From: Turritopsis dohrnii
Lineage: Eukaryota > Cnidaria > Hydrozoa > Anthoathecata > Oceaniidae
Reading direction: 5' to 3'
NCBI GenBank assembly: GCA_027922465.2
Contig: BQMF02000495.1
Coordinates: forward strand, 1-64,000
DNA: 64,000 nt
Part shown: piece by piece, positions 24,001 to 35,855 of the stretch
Layout: each line of letters opens with the position of its first letter
Numbering within the stretch: the stretch's first letter is position 1
The notes under the pieces: model-generated
Databases searched by the model: none
Told to the model about the DNA's origin: nothing
Seen by the model: only the letters and a program-made list of their open reading frames with translations
Made by a program: the position numbers and the translations under genes

Positions 24001-27000
24001 CATGTCAACGCCATCAACAAAATGGTTGATGCTGGTATGTTTTTTTGGGACTACGGAAATGCATTTTTGCTACAGGCTAGTCGAGCTGGTAAGCTCCTTC
24101 GTTTTCCCTTTTTATTTTAATTTCAACACAATGCTCGCCATCTTGGTTCTTTTAAATCATTTTCATTCTGTGAGTCTTTAATTTTTGCTAAGCTCACAGA
24201 TCTTTGAATGTGGGGAATTGTGATACAATTATTGTGTATTCACTAACTGGTTTTACAAAAAACTTCAAGAGTGTGTATTGCAGGTTTTTTTTTTTACCTA
24301 CCTCTGAAAGTCGGACAAATTGATGATCGTTATCCTTGAAACAAGTGTTCATTCACTTTTGATTGACAGGAATTTCCTTTTGTCATTCAAGGAGCAGATG
24401 TGTTGAAGCCTGGTGCTGCTGAGGGAATATTTAAGTACCCGACTTACGTGCAAGACATCATGGGGTATGGTTTGTGTTATTTTCATTGTGGAGATGCGAC
24501 AAAACCACACCTACAGATGAGCCCTAACGAAAATGTTAAAATTTCATATGCATATAATATCTCATACATGAGCAGAGCATTGTGTAGCAGCATTACCTGC
24601 CTCAGTTTGCATGTTTATTTCAAATCACTGTGGCAAAGAGCATTCTCAATGAAATAGTGTGTATATTTCTATAGAAATGTACTCCTTCGCAGTGATTTTT
24701 CAACAAATTTTCCCACTGGGATGGCTCTTTTAGCTGTGTGGCTGAAATGTAATTTCAATCATTTGTAAGGGGATCTTTGTCTAAGTGTTACACATTGATT
24801 TTTTACTGGAAGGCTATCACTAAAAAAAGGCAAGTATCTATTGCTTGCAACGAGATGATTGGCTAAAATCAAGCAATTAGTGAGGAAAAAGGAAGATAGA
24901 TATAAGCAACTGGAAAGATGGAAATTTCAAAATAAAAACTGATGTTTCATTCCATAATTTTATTTTTTCTTGTTTTTAGTGATATATTCTCTATGGGTTT
25001 TGGACCATTTCGGTAGGTACTATCAAACATTCTCATGAGAAGCTTGTGTGAGTATGTAACATCTCAAAAGCTTTTGGAATATTTTTTCATTTCAGTGATT
25101 TGTTGATCCACATTGTGCTAAACGAATTAGTAGTTTTGTCATTTTGTACATTGACATCGGATAACTGAGGATAATTTTCGACGATTCAAGAAGCTTTTCC
25201 ATGATACAAACGTTTCTACTATTATAATCTTCAATTTTCTCTTTTGTATCCTTTAGTTGGGTTTGCACAAGTGGTTTGGAAAGTGACCTCCAGGAAACTG
25301 ATAAGATAGCAGCTGAAGTCCTCAAACAGTTAGCTTCGGATGAGAAAAGTTTGCCTTCTTCTTCTTCTTCTTCTTTCTCTGTTCGTTTCATTATGAAGAC
25401 TACATAACATTCGTTCCTCTTTACACTGTGTTTATGTTTTTACAGTTCCAGATAGTGTGGTTGGGCAGTTTAGAGATAACTTGAAATGGGTCTTAGAAGC
25501 TGGAAAACACAAACTAGTACGTTGATTCAAGCGACTGTCATGTAGACTCACAATAAACACCCTGTCTCGGTCAATCCCCTCCAATAAACACTCTGTCTCG
25601 GTCGATCCCCTACTATAAACACTCTCTCTTTGGAGCATTGATTTATGATACAAAACAAAAGAGTGTCTTAAAGAGGAATTGAAACTTTGCTCTTAAAGCC
25701 ATCGGAAAGATATGTCAGTCCGCTTCTATAACAACCTGGTATTTCCTTCCCAACCCTCTGTCCATCCATACTAGCAGCTCGTTGAGATGTAAAATTAGGT
25801 ATGAGACCCTTTTCTAAGTAACTACACACTTTGTTGTATATATATTTTTAATATCTATTTTACATATTTGTCTCTTATTTTATCGAACTTATAATACAAG
25901 AGAAAACTTAGAGTCATGGTTGAGCTGTTACCATGGAAATAGCAGTGTCTCGAACTCGTCTTTAATACAACTTTTCATTCTTGTTTGAATAGGTGGTCGG
26001 ATCGCAGGCTCGCATATTGTACTGTGATCAAAAAGGAAGGATGGAAGTAGCCGTTGCTTTCAATAAAGCCATTGCCACTGGTAGATTGAAGGTATTAATG
26101 TGATTCTGTTGACAGCAACCTCGTTTCTGATCCTAGTACCCGATCCGTTTCACGTAGCACGTAAAACACAATCCCCTCAGATTATCATTTCTTTTGGCAA
26201 ATTCTATTTTCATGCTAGTTTTGTTCGTAGTTTGCAGGTAATGTTGCGCCTTTCTACCTCCAACTCGCCCCTTTAACATCCATATCTACCTTTTACGCCC
26301 GTCCTTTGGCATTTTAAACATCACACTGCGCCATTTTTTGAACGCCACGCCATGAAGGCGCTGGTGGATGTTAATCGGCCAATGTTATCGATGGACGTGG
26401 GTTTAGTATATATACAACTATCTTAAGTATCTTGTTCATTTGGAAGCCGTGGAAGTGCTGAGGTATGCTTGTTTTTAGGGTCCGGTTGTTTTGAGTCGGG
26501 ATCACCATGACGTCAGTGGTACCGACAGTCCATTCCGAGAGACGTCTAATATTTATGACGGATCTTCATTTTGCGCCGGTAACTACTTTGACGTTGTCAT
26601 TTCGGAATTTAAAGATTTGTTTTTTGTTTTATTATGCCTTTTTGTGTATTGCTATTGTTCACACGGATTCATCGCTATTAACCGAGCCTAGTGTACTTAG
26701 CTTGACGAATTGTTGCTGTCAGACTTTTACAGTGTAGATCTTCTGAAGTGAGTCTGATTGGTTTATTCATTCAGATATTTTTATAAGTGTTCTCAAGGTA
26801 TTAATGTAATACTTCTAATAGGTCAGCTGAGACATTGAGATCAAGGTCGTTGTAATGTAGATATGACATGGTCTATGAATGGTCTAAGAATTTAAAATGA
26901 TTTTGTTTACCATCAAGTAGATGTTATAAAAAATAAAATCAGTGTAGGTAAGTAAGTGAACAACGCTGTTTCTTGTTTGTTTTTTTTTAGACATGGCTGT

Positions 27001-28498
27001 TCAAAACTGCATTGGTGACTCGTTCCGAGGTGCCACTTGGGTGGCGCTACACAATGGCGGTGGCTGTGGTTGGGGCGAAGTGATTAACGGTGGCTTTGGT
27101 CTGGTGCTTGATGGTTCCCAGGTATAATGTCAGACTTGAGTTAGTCGAATTAACGTCCGGGGCGTTAATTTTAAGTTCTAGTATTTACCTCTGGCGTTTT
27201 TGATATTATATATTCACCCAGTGGGCAAAATCTTCAAAAGTCACTACTATGAAGAGCATTTTTATTGAAATAATGTGTGTATATTTCTATAGAAATGCAC
27301 TCCTTCACAGTGATTTTTTTTAACAAATTTGCCCACTGAGCACAGCTTATAAATGTATTCTCAAAGGACTAAAGAGGTTGCTTAGGCGTTGTAAAATAAA
27401 ACCATTAGAAAAAAACTGTAAAAGAATGACAGGTTAGGTTTACGCCCATGTTTATCGTTGACAGCGTAATTGCGCCCATTATCAAGTCAACTTGTACCAT
27501 TCTATACAGTTAATTGATGGTGCTTGATATTTTTTCGTGAAAGTATTACCAAATTATGATATAAACAAAAAATAACGCCCAGATTAACGCCTGATAACAA
27601 AAGCTTTTGATTTTACGAAGAATGACGATTTGTAGTGGCATTTTTGAGCGATGTCAAGGGTTTTACTGTTTTGATGGCTATAAATATTTTTAGCTATTTT
27701 TTAGAAGTTATTAAAACGATTCATTGATGATGATATTTCCAGTTTATCGGATAATGTCGAAATACACGTTTTTTTTATAAGCAACCAAGGTTAGACCTTA
27801 GTAGTAATGTTGCTTAATTTGTTGCTAAGAATTAATTGAAAAAAATATGTATTTCCAGTCTTGAATACCTTTGTGTAAGCTTAAGTATTTAAGTATAAAG
27901 TGTAGGACACAGTACTGCAACCTAGTGTAACCACCTAGTGTGGCAATTTTAAGAAATGTGCTGTAGCTATGCTAGTGCTGCATTATTTCAAAATTTCATG
28001 TTGCTAATTTATGTAAGATCCTTGTAGTACTGTTGCTTGACTTTTTGAGAAAATTTACTAGTGTTGCTTATAAACGTGTTGCTTATAAAAAAAAAGCATA
28101 TGCTCGCACGAATTCTGTGAATGCCCTTTTCCTATTGTGTTCTAGGAAGCCCAACAGCGTGCGGAAAAGATGTTAGCTTGGGATGTTTCCAACGGGGTAC
28201 GTAAATAAGACTTTCCACGCAACAGTAGAATTTACTTGATATGCAGCGTTCTCAATCGAAAGTAATGCTGGAGTTATCTTGTATTCGAAAATTATTTAAG
28301 CATGCTTGGTCTTTTTTTTAGGTTGCACGACGAGCTTGGTCAGGAAATTCACACGCACAAGAAGCGATCGAACGCGCAATGAGAACCGATCAAAGGCTGA
28401 TCGTCACGCAGGCACACGCGATCGAAGACATTAGTGTGTTAGCCAACGCTTTCTGCAATCTCACTTCCACGCAGCCTCCTGATCAGAAAGTTCTATGA
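18032..28498 (+). CDS. UROC1: urocanate hydratase (urocanase), 23 exons
   Basis: Cytosolic NAD-dependent enzyme of histidine degradation that converts urocanate to imidazolone propionate. Exons: 18032-18160, 19204-19334, 19919-20012, 20086-20145, 20701-20829, 21407-21535, 21706-21762, 22130-22216, 22328-22365, 22650-22700, 22778-22840, 23037-23190, 23835-23905, 23991-24088, 24392-24464, 24980-25012, 25257-25348, 25446-25516, 25993-26091, 26479-26578, 26991-27121, 28146-28196, 28322-28498. The joined frame gives about 705 residues, near the family length. Diagnostic blocks: [14 protein letters not shown] near the start, [44 protein letters not shown] (NAD site), [41 protein letters not shown] and [17 protein letters not shown]. 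The internal ATG at 18032 is preferred over 18002 because the family begins with this Met-Ser-Ser-Leu context and an acceptor-like AG lies 13 bases before it. Exon 12 keeps the frame only with the acceptor at 23036. The AG at 23052, which fits family alignment better, is one base out of frame. Confidence 0.95.
19392..19635. mobile_element. hAT-like MITE in urocanase intron 2
   Basis: The ends CAGGGGGTAATACAG and CTGTATTAGCCCCCTA are inverted copies. They resemble the ends of the larger hAT-like element at 30065-30942 (CAGGGGCTAATACAGG). No target duplication could be seen, so the edges may be damaged. Confidence 0.6.
24624..24718. mobile_element. CAGTGGG-type MITE, left-truncated copy
   Basis: Shares the core GTGTGTATATTTCTATAGAA and the right end ACAAATTTTCCCACTG with copies at 27219, 28762 and 38224. 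The left terminal repeat is damaged. It lies in urocanase intron 15. Confidence 0.6.
27219..27338. mobile_element. CAGTGGGCAAA MITE, intact copy
   Basis: A 120-bp element with ends CAGTGGGCAAA and TTTGCCCACTG, plus an internal AT-rich palindromic centre around TTTCTATAGAAA. It lies in urocanase intron 21. It is the best-preserved of four copies in this window. Confidence 0.75.
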
Positions 28499-28564
28499 GC
28501 CAAGTTGGCGATTAAGAAGGGAAAGATCGTATGAGACGTTGCTCCTTAGTTTTGACCTACCGAA

Positions 28565-28570
28565 AATAAA
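28565..28570 (+). terminator. urocanase poly(A) signal
   Basis: AATAAA 67 bases after the urocanase stop codon, followed by an A/T-rich stretch and another AATAAT/AATAAA-like run near 28625. Confidence 0.6.
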
Positions 28571-30064
28571 CGAGACTGAACGGATAGGAATGGATGAATG
28601 AGTGAAAATTATATATCTTGGCAAATAATAAATCTTTTGTTTCTGTTGAACTTTTGTTTTTTCTCTTTGTTTCAAAATTGAACAACAAAATGATCGTGAA
28701 CTTTCTTGTAAAACAAGAACAATTCACGAATGTGAGTTTTTTGGAATTCTCTCTACCGTCACAGTGGGCAAAAATCCTCAAAAAGTCTCTGCGATAAAGA
28801 GCATTTTTATTGAGATACTGTGTAGGTTTCTATATAGAGGTGCACTTCTTCGCAGTGATTTTTCAACAAATTTGTGGCCGATGGGTATATATAGACGATC
28901 ATCATTCTTAGTATTTGTTGCTCTTGTGTTAAAAACAAATCCGATGGTCAAGATCTAAACAAGAGCAAATTTCGTTTCTTTAAACCAATAGCACGACTCG
29001 GACTGATTAGCAACTGCGCATGCTCATAATGAGATTCGCTTTCGTCGCTCGTAAAGTAAACAGACGTGTACTGCGGATATATCTCATGATGAAGGGTTTT
29101 TTCATTACGCCTTGACTTTGAAGCAATGTTATCATCGAGCTAGACAATTTTTATCAACTATTTTTTTTTGAAAAAATGTTTGTCGACGTTTTCCCACTGG
29201 AGCTCGATTTAAAATTAGAGAGATAGAGCTTTTGACACGCAGAGCATCAGTGAAATTGTTTGACTTAAAAGTGTTCTCATTAACCGGGGTTAATGTATTA
29301 GAGGTTCGAAGGGGATTCAAAAACAGTTCAATATTAACCGTGTCACTGGTCACGTGAAATACTGAAGTTGGAAAGACAGTCTTAACATAAAAGTTCCCCA
29401 TCTTTTTGTTTTATGCCCCAAACGTAAAAACCCTTGCATACCAACAAGACCTAGAACCTTTTGCGACGTGGAACCTTTTACCTACTAGGCGGACCCAAAT
29501 AACCTACGAGATTTGGTGGTCTTGAAATTCCATAAAACATGTATAAACATTAAATTTTCATTAATTGCGCACGCTCATTCGAGAAAATGGTTGGCTTTCC
29601 TCAATAATATCAGAGTGAGGCTGCAACAAAAGGTCCTCGACAAGCACGATTCGAACTGAAGTAAAGGCTGGAGGTGAGGTCTTTTTGAAAGCACATGTTG
29701 TTATTTGAAGAAAAAACGAATCCTTCTCATTTAATCAGGAAATATAGATTTTTTTACCAACTCATAGCTAATAGGTGTTGTGTATGAACCCGAGAAAGGC
29801 ACTACATTCACTGTTTGTGTGGCATTTTCGGTACAACCAGCAGGAGTGTGGTGAACACTAAATCAACTAGAAAGACACTTAATTGAGAAACAACAGGTTA
29901 ACTAGATGTAACAAAAATATGAAAATGAAAACAAATAGAAATACCTGGGTCATTTTTCTTATTCTTTTGGAATGTGATGTATATTTTCTTTATTGTTTTT
30001 ACCGTGTTCGATGCGTTTATTTTTTGCTTTCTGCTGGATAGGCTAAAGAAGAACTTAGAAAGAT
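28571..30064. other. intergenic, one MITE, no gene seen
   Basis: Contains the MITE copy at 28762-28885. No coding region is supported. Around 28960-29110 the sequence is GC-richer with several CpG sites and could be a promoter of the downstream RNA-binding protein gene, but nothing proves it. Confidence 0.35.
28762..28885. mobile_element. CAGTGGG-type MITE, right end degraded
   Basis: The left end CAGTGGGCAAAA is intact. The internal GAGCATTTTTATTGAGAT and TTTCTATA motifs match the other copies. The right end reads ACAAATTTGTGGCCGATGGG, a damaged version of TTTGCCCACTG. Confidence 0.6.
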
Positions 30065-30942
30065 CAGGGGCTAATACAGGTCAAATTTCATAGTGGTAAC
30101 CGCTATTGGGCGCCAATATCAAGGCGCCCAAATTCAAAAAAAAAGGGAAAAATTTTTTTTTGAAAAGATCAAAAAAGAATGTGAGAAGAGCAAAACGAAA
30201 GAAAGGGAAAAAAGGAATCGTGAGGAGAAACAGACAACCTCGTTACTGTCGCTTCTTCTCTCTTTTGCGCTAAATCAGACTTACGATTTAGCGTAAAGCA
30301 GAGAAGAAGCGCTGGAAAAGAAGGGCACTCTGTGAGGTTTCCGTACCTGGTTACCAAGGCTAGGTGATTGCTTTACGAACTGAAACTTTCGAAATGATTA
30401 TATAGTCCTGTAAAATATACACAAAGTAAGGAAATCAAAAATGGCGGAAGGTAAACACGCCGATCGCGTGATTGAATTTCGAAGAACATTTGAAGATTCT
30501 ACAGGAAAGAATGTTACGACACGAATAACAAGAAATGAGAAAGTTTTAAGGGACTAAGAATATGTATAGTAGCTTTTAGCGTCATTTTTATATGAACGTG
30601 TTTGTAAATGAATTGAAACGTTAGTATGGTCGTTCTATATTTTATTCTTTTTCAAGTAATATTTCGACCTCTTTTGACAAAGTCTGATGATGACCTTGTC
30701 AAAAGAGGTCGAAATATTACTTGATAAAGAATAAAATATAGAACGACCATACTAACGTTTCAATTCATGTATAGTAGCTATGTTAAAATAGAACGCATTT
30801 TAGACCATTCTAGGCCCTCAAATCGAAAATGTTTCGGGGCTTCGCTCCCGGACCCCACAGAGGGGGCTTACAGTGCCCCCCCCCCTGACCCTGCATTTGT
30901 TCGCCTACCGCTGCCCAAATTCAAATCCTGTATTAGCCCCTG
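30065..30942. mobile_element. hAT-like element with 5-bp target duplication (AAGAT)
   Basis: The ends CAGGGGCTAATACAGG and CCTGTATTAGCCCCTG are perfect inverted repeats. AAGAT occurs directly on both sides (30060-30064 and 30943-30947). The TIR opening fits hAT elements, most of which make 8-bp duplications; some lineages make 5 bp. The 878-bp interior has no transposase, so it is non-autonomous. It contains a long hairpin at 30608-30768 and a GC-rich stretch near its right end. Confidence 0.8.
30608..30768. repeat. 161-bp near-perfect inverted repeat
   Basis: Arms of about 75 bases separated by a loop of under 10 bases, with about two mismatches. Shared arm blocks include GAAACGTTAGTATGGTCGTT, GTAATATTTCGACCTCTTTT and their inverted copies. 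The near-perfect match suggests a recent origin or a fold-back insertion inside the hAT-like element. Confidence 0.8.
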
Positions 30943-31539
30943 AAGATTGACAGGCATAGGTAGTTCCTGGGAGAGTATTTGATTCACATTCTTTCTATCC
31001 TTCCAACAGTATTGAGTTGTACAGCCAAAATTGTAAAATGATGTTTTTACAAAAATGCCAATTGAAAAAGTATTTTAATATTTCAACCTAGACAGTTAGT
31101 AGTTGGAGAATACAAACTAAAATCTATTTGCCATGATCACCACCACACTAAACTTATCCATTTATCATCCAGAACATATGTAATCAAGCAAAGTTTAGGA
31201 ATTTCTCCTAAAAATTGCCAAGCACTTACAAAAAACATGTTGGCTTTGGTATTTTACACGTGATTTCTTGAAACATGACATTTAGCTAGTAATAAAAATA
31301 TCCCAAGTTGGGTGCAAGATTTTAAATTTTTGAGTGCTACAGGTTCATTTATTCAAAATAAAAGATGTTACACAATTCACTTTTTCTTTTAATTGTGGTG
31401 GCCATTCAAGCAATGTGACAAACAACCCAACAAGTTTTATACAGTCTGATATATGTTTTTAATTCTATATTCTGTAATTCATGTTATTTGAGTAACTTTT
31501 AATGGCAGTCAGTGCAAGTACTGTAGTTGTGTAGTTGTT
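30943..31539. other. no gene seen
   Basis: AT-rich spacer between two hAT-like elements. No open frame of note, and no repeat with an obvious partner elsewhere in the window. Confidence 0.4.
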
Positions 31540-32650
31540 CAGGGCTCACAGCGTCTAGAAAATCAAGGAAAAAACTATGTTTTACAAGAAGTTTCTGGAA
31601 AGTCAGGGAAAAATTTTTTTTTGCCCTTTAGATCAGGGAAAGTCAGGGAATTATCTATTACTGACTTTTTTCAATGAAATTTGTTTACCCAATCATCTAT
31701 CAATATTCTTTTTTTTGTTTTAGAAAATAGTAGTATAGCAGTATATATAGTGGTATGCCTAAAGTCAAGCAAACCTTTTTTTCTGATGCATGGCTAAGTG
31801 ACTCGCAGTTTTGGAGAAACATTGAAATAACTAAAAGCCAAATGATTGAAGTATCAGTAGCACACACCCTGTCCGTTTTAGCACGATCTTCTGTTATTTT
31901 TGTTGAGTATTTATACATTCCCATATTTTCTAAAACAAGAAATTGATCTAGATTAGACTATAAGTACTATAGAATTCTTTATCCATTTCTCTTTGTGTCT
32001 ATAGCTTATTGATATGTAGGCAAATGTGTTAAAATTCCTTTATCATCACAATTCAAGAATTTTAAATCGATCTGTTCTATTTTTGAGCATTACAGTCTAG
32101 TATCATGAAGATATTTACTTGTTTCTTTAAGTTAAAGTTCATATTTATTAGCATGACTATAGTATAGCTACTAAGGTGGTGTTCAGATATTTTGCAGTAA
32201 CTTTTTTTACTTGTTTACTGTTTTGTATATACCTGAGGCACAGTCGGGAAGCTTTTTGTTCACTCTAAAAATCTGTTTTAAAAGCTCAAAACATTGATAT
32301 TCATTTATTTGTTATTATATATCTTGTTCTCATTATAGTTTACTGTTTGAAAGTTGTTCTTATGATCATTTTACAATTAGCTTTGCTTAGCTCTGTTCAC
32401 TGTTTGATATAGTTGTTTCACTGACATTTGACAATATCTTCAATCGTAATTTAAAATGTTTTATCACTTCTCTAGCCTGTAAATTGATACTTCTGAATGT
32501 GTAATCTCGACTCTGTGGCAGTTAAAGTAGGCAATAAAGTCAGGGAAAATAGTGTTTTTAGAGAAAAGTCAGGGAAAATGATACCTTTTTTACTCCTTAA
32601 AGTCAGGGAAAGTCAGGGAAAATATTTTAAGAAAAGTGCTATGAACCCTG
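31540..32650. mobile_element. hAT-like element with 5-bp target duplication (TTGTT)
   Basis: The ends CAGGGCTCACAGC and GCTATGAACCCTG are inverted copies, with TTGTT on both sides (31535-31539 and 32651-32655). AAAGTCAGGGAAA-like units are repeated near both ends (31590-31650 and 32535-32625), typical of subterminal transposase-binding repeats. The 1.1-kb interior has no transposase. It ends 65 bp before the ATG of the RNA-binding protein gene. Confidence 0.8.
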
Positions 32651-32714
32651 TTGTTGTATGTGGTTCTTTGTGGTTTCTAAGACTTTTATTGAATTTTTTA
32701 GTTACGTGTCTAAA

Positions 32715-35550
32715 ATGCCTAAATCTAAAACACTATATGTTTCTGGTTTGGATCCAGCATTAGTGGAAGCTAACCTGAGGGAAGAATTTTCTCAACACGG
32801 AAGGATTGAACGAGGTATATATTTTCAGTCTTTCATTGTGATAATCCTGAAACCAATGTTTTTGATGACTAACATTTAATTTTATATTTTTTTGCTTATA
32901 TTTTTCTGTTTTGGTTTACAGTGACAGTTATTCGTGACAAAATCACACGAGTTTCAAAGGGTTTTGCATATATTGTATGTGGAACTGAAGAAGATGCCAC
33001 TGCTGCATTGAAGGAAATGGACGGCCGGGTAACGTAACCATTTATTTGGTATTTTTGAGAAATAGAATGTTTGATTATCATTAACTCACCACATGTTATA
33101 ATAAATAGATATGGTGTGGTTGCGGTTAATACCTATGAATACACATATTTTTTATACTAAAACTATGGAAACTGGTTTTCTACAAGTTTGCCAAAAGGTC
33201 AATTATGTAATATTTAGCTCTCCATTAAAATCTTTGACTGGTAAAACAAATGACTATATAACAAATAACTTTCCCTCGAATTTAATATAAATGAAATTAT
33301 CAAGAAGAACATTTGTTTCAATGTAATTAAGTTGATTAAGTAAATCACTAATTGTACTTTAAATGTACAGTGTGTCCACGAGAAAGTGGGTCACTCATTT
33401 AAAAAACAAATAGCTCTTCGAATTTTCACCAACGCACTGCGGTTTTTATACCGCTGGAAAGAAGATCTTTTTAGGTTTCCAAAAATATAAGTTGTTATTT
33501 GTAAAAATGTTTTTTTTCAAGGATATTAACTATTTTTTCTTTCGACACAGTTGTTAATTTTGTATTGATCAATAAAACAAACTTTTAACGAGCAATTAAT
33601 TCTTTGTTTCGTTGAAACAGCCGCTGTTGGTGGTGTTGTGATAAGTTTGTCATGAAAATTTTGAATAGGCCTTTCTTCATTTTGTACCTTAAGGTTTTCA
33701 TTATGATTTAATAACTTTGTATTCCCAACATCTTGCCAAAATCTTTAAAAGGAAAAAAAACTTTAAAGAAGGTTTTTAAAATCTTTGTGTATGATATTTA
33801 GAAATGAAAAACAAGTTTGTAAAAACATATGTATAAATGCAGTATAAATGCAGCTTTTTCACGACTTTCCATATTACTCGAGTCATTAACTCCTATTCAA
33901 GCAAGCATTAATGGATCATTATTGATTTAATTGCGAGGTATTCATGGTAAAATCGATTTTTCTCCCTAAAAATTTATTTTTCTATTAAGAGGGTCAAATA
34001 TTTAGAAAGCTCAAAAAATCTTCTTTCCAACGGTATAAAAACCTCATTGCATTGGTGAAAATTCGAAAAGTTGTTTGTGTTTTTAAATGAGTGCCGTACT
34101 TTCTCGTGGACACACTGTACAGTAGTTAGTTTTAACTTTTCTTTAAAGTAAACCTGCTTCATGATGAACATTGAAATATGTGTAAATAGAATGTAATTTG
34201 TTGGTTTCTGAGGAAAAAGATATTTTTGAGAAATAATTTGTGATATCTGATATACATGTAGGTGTTAATGGACAAGCCAATTAAAGTGAAGTTTTCCCAC
34301 AGTGAAACGCCCGAGTGGTTGTCAGTGTTGGAAAATCGTGGTGCTTTGAAAGAGGAATCTACACCTACACAGCCAAGAATGAGTCGTGGTGGAAGAGGAG
34401 GTCCGATGAACCGAGGTGGCCCTGGTCGAGGAGGTCCTGGCCGAGGAGGTCCAGGAAGGGGAGGTGCAAGCCGTGGGCATCATTCAGATTATGCACCAAG
34501 GGGATTTGGCCCGAGGGGTGGTGGACCAGGTCGAGGAGCTTTACGAGGAACTGGGCGTCCTGGAAGAGGTCTAGTTGGTCATGGACGATTAGGTGGGATG
34601 GAGTCCAGATACACTGATGGTGGTCCGTCCCTGACAAGAGGTGGGATGCAAAGAGGATTGTCTGATGTCCGACGACCATCAAGGGGTTTACACAATGGAT
34701 TTGGAGAAAGCTATGGAAATCGTATGAGGGAACTTCCCCCTGCTGCACAAGATAGAATCGATCGTGGCTATCTTGGATACGAGAGTGTAGATTCCGAAGA
34801 ATACAGTCAGTTAGGAAGAGGTAATATTTTTGTTATGATAAAGTAGAACTAAAGTGTGTGAGCTTGAGTTCTGATGATATCTAAAGTCTGTTCAAAAAAT
34901 ATGTGCACTAATTTCAGTTACCATGTGGAAACCAGATTTAGCAAATTACATAAATTCCCTTGAGCCTGGTTTTTATATAAAAGCTGAAATCAGTGCATAT
35001 AATTTATGAACAGACTTTAATAAATTTTCTATTAGGTGAATATCCTCTACGTAGAAGAGCAACTCAGTATGGTGCAATCCCTGATAAGGAATACTCTACT
35101 CGCTACCCTGCTGAGTCTCTACGAAGTGACCTGTATGCTAACGCCAGTTACAGTAGACGAGATGCTGGTGGTTATGATGGTTATTACGATGCCCCATCTC
35201 GTCAACCACCGCTGGGTCGAAGTTTACATGATCAAGGCAGTAGCTATGTGCCAGAAGGGAGGTACAGAGAAAGGTCGCCTATAAGGCGTACAGCCTATGA
35301 TGATCCATATGGTAGTCAGGCTGACCCCTACAAAAGTGGTTTGCCACCTGTTAGAGGTGTACCTCCTGTCCGAAGTGACCCATACGGTGTGCCACCTACA
35401 CAAGGAGAACTGGAAAGGAGATTGGATCCGTACTCGTTGGAAAGGAGATACCCAGCAACTTATGAAGATGAGATGTCCTATGAAAAGTCAACTGTGAGGT
35501 CATATGGCCGAGCACCGATTGCCCAACCACCAAGAGGCTACAGACTGTAA
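32715..35550 (+). CDS. RRM/RGG RNA-binding protein, hnRNP G (RBMX)-like
   Basis: Four exons: 32715-32814, 32922-33028, 34262-34820 and 35036-35550, giving 426 residues. Residues about 6-80 form one RRM with RNP2 LYVSGL and RNP1 KGFAYIVC. Residues about 109-190 are a Gly/Arg-rich region of RGG and GRGG repeats. The C-terminal half is rich in Arg, Tyr, Ser, Asp and Pro, with repeated DPY motifs. This order, one N-terminal RRM, an RGG box and an Arg/Tyr tail, resembles RBMX/hnRNP G nuclear splicing regulators. Exact orthology is not proven, so no symbol is given. An acceptor-like AG lies 13 bases before the ATG, so the leader is either cis-spliced from an upstream exon or trans-spliced. Intron 2 holds a mariner-like element and intron 3 a MITE. 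AATAAA at 35849-35854 is a likely poly(A) signal. A GTATTT after the stop near 35561 could mark a 3' UTR intron. Confidence 0.9.
33368..34117. mobile_element. mariner-like non-autonomous element with about 110-bp TIRs
   Basis: The left end CAGTGTGTCCACGAGAAAGT and the inverted right end ACTTTCTCGTGGACACACTG are flanked by TA on both sides (33366-33367 and 34118-34119). The inverted match continues past GAATTTTCACCAA and the TATACCG block to about 110 bases. No transposase frame is present. It lies within intron 2 of the RRM gene. Confidence 0.85.
34884..35017. mobile_element. 134-bp MITE in RRM gene intron 3
   Basis: The left end AAGTCTGTTCA and the right end TGAACAGACTT are inverted copies. 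Inside them, GTGCACTAATTTCAG pairs with CTGAAATCAGTGCA. It is flanked by TA on both sides and ends 18 bp before exon 4. Confidence 0.7.
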
Positions 35551-35848
35551 TCTGATCAAGGTATTTGTCCTTTTTGAGTTGGAGCTAAGTCTTCTCATCA
35601 GAAATATTCTGCAATTCTTTTACTCTAAAAGTTTACTTTATATAACTTTACACATCTTTTTTTTTATAAGATACATGCATATGAGAAACACGAGGCTTTT
35701 ACCCCTAAAATCTTTCAAACATCATGTCAGAAACTACACTTCCAGGCTTACTTTTTGGAATTAATAGGTAACACAATCTCCAAACGAAATTATGTACAAA
35801 TAACAAAAAGTGTTACAAATCTATATGTAAGTAAAGAGTATGGCATGC

Positions 35849-35854
35849 AATAAA
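35849..35854 (+). terminator. RRM gene poly(A) signal
   Basis: AATAAA about 300 bases after the stop codon of the RRM/RGG gene, the first such hexamer I found downstream. Confidence 0.45.
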
Positions 35855-35855
35855 T

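Noticed and set aside
30093..30296. A 67-codon Lys/Glu-rich frame
   Set aside because: It lies in an A-rich part of a non-autonomous hAT-like element and reflects simple sequence.
34315..34748. Long open frames on both strands of 100-127 codons
   Set aside because: They overlap the Gly/Arg repeat exon of the RRM gene, and repeated GGN and CGN codons open the other frames.
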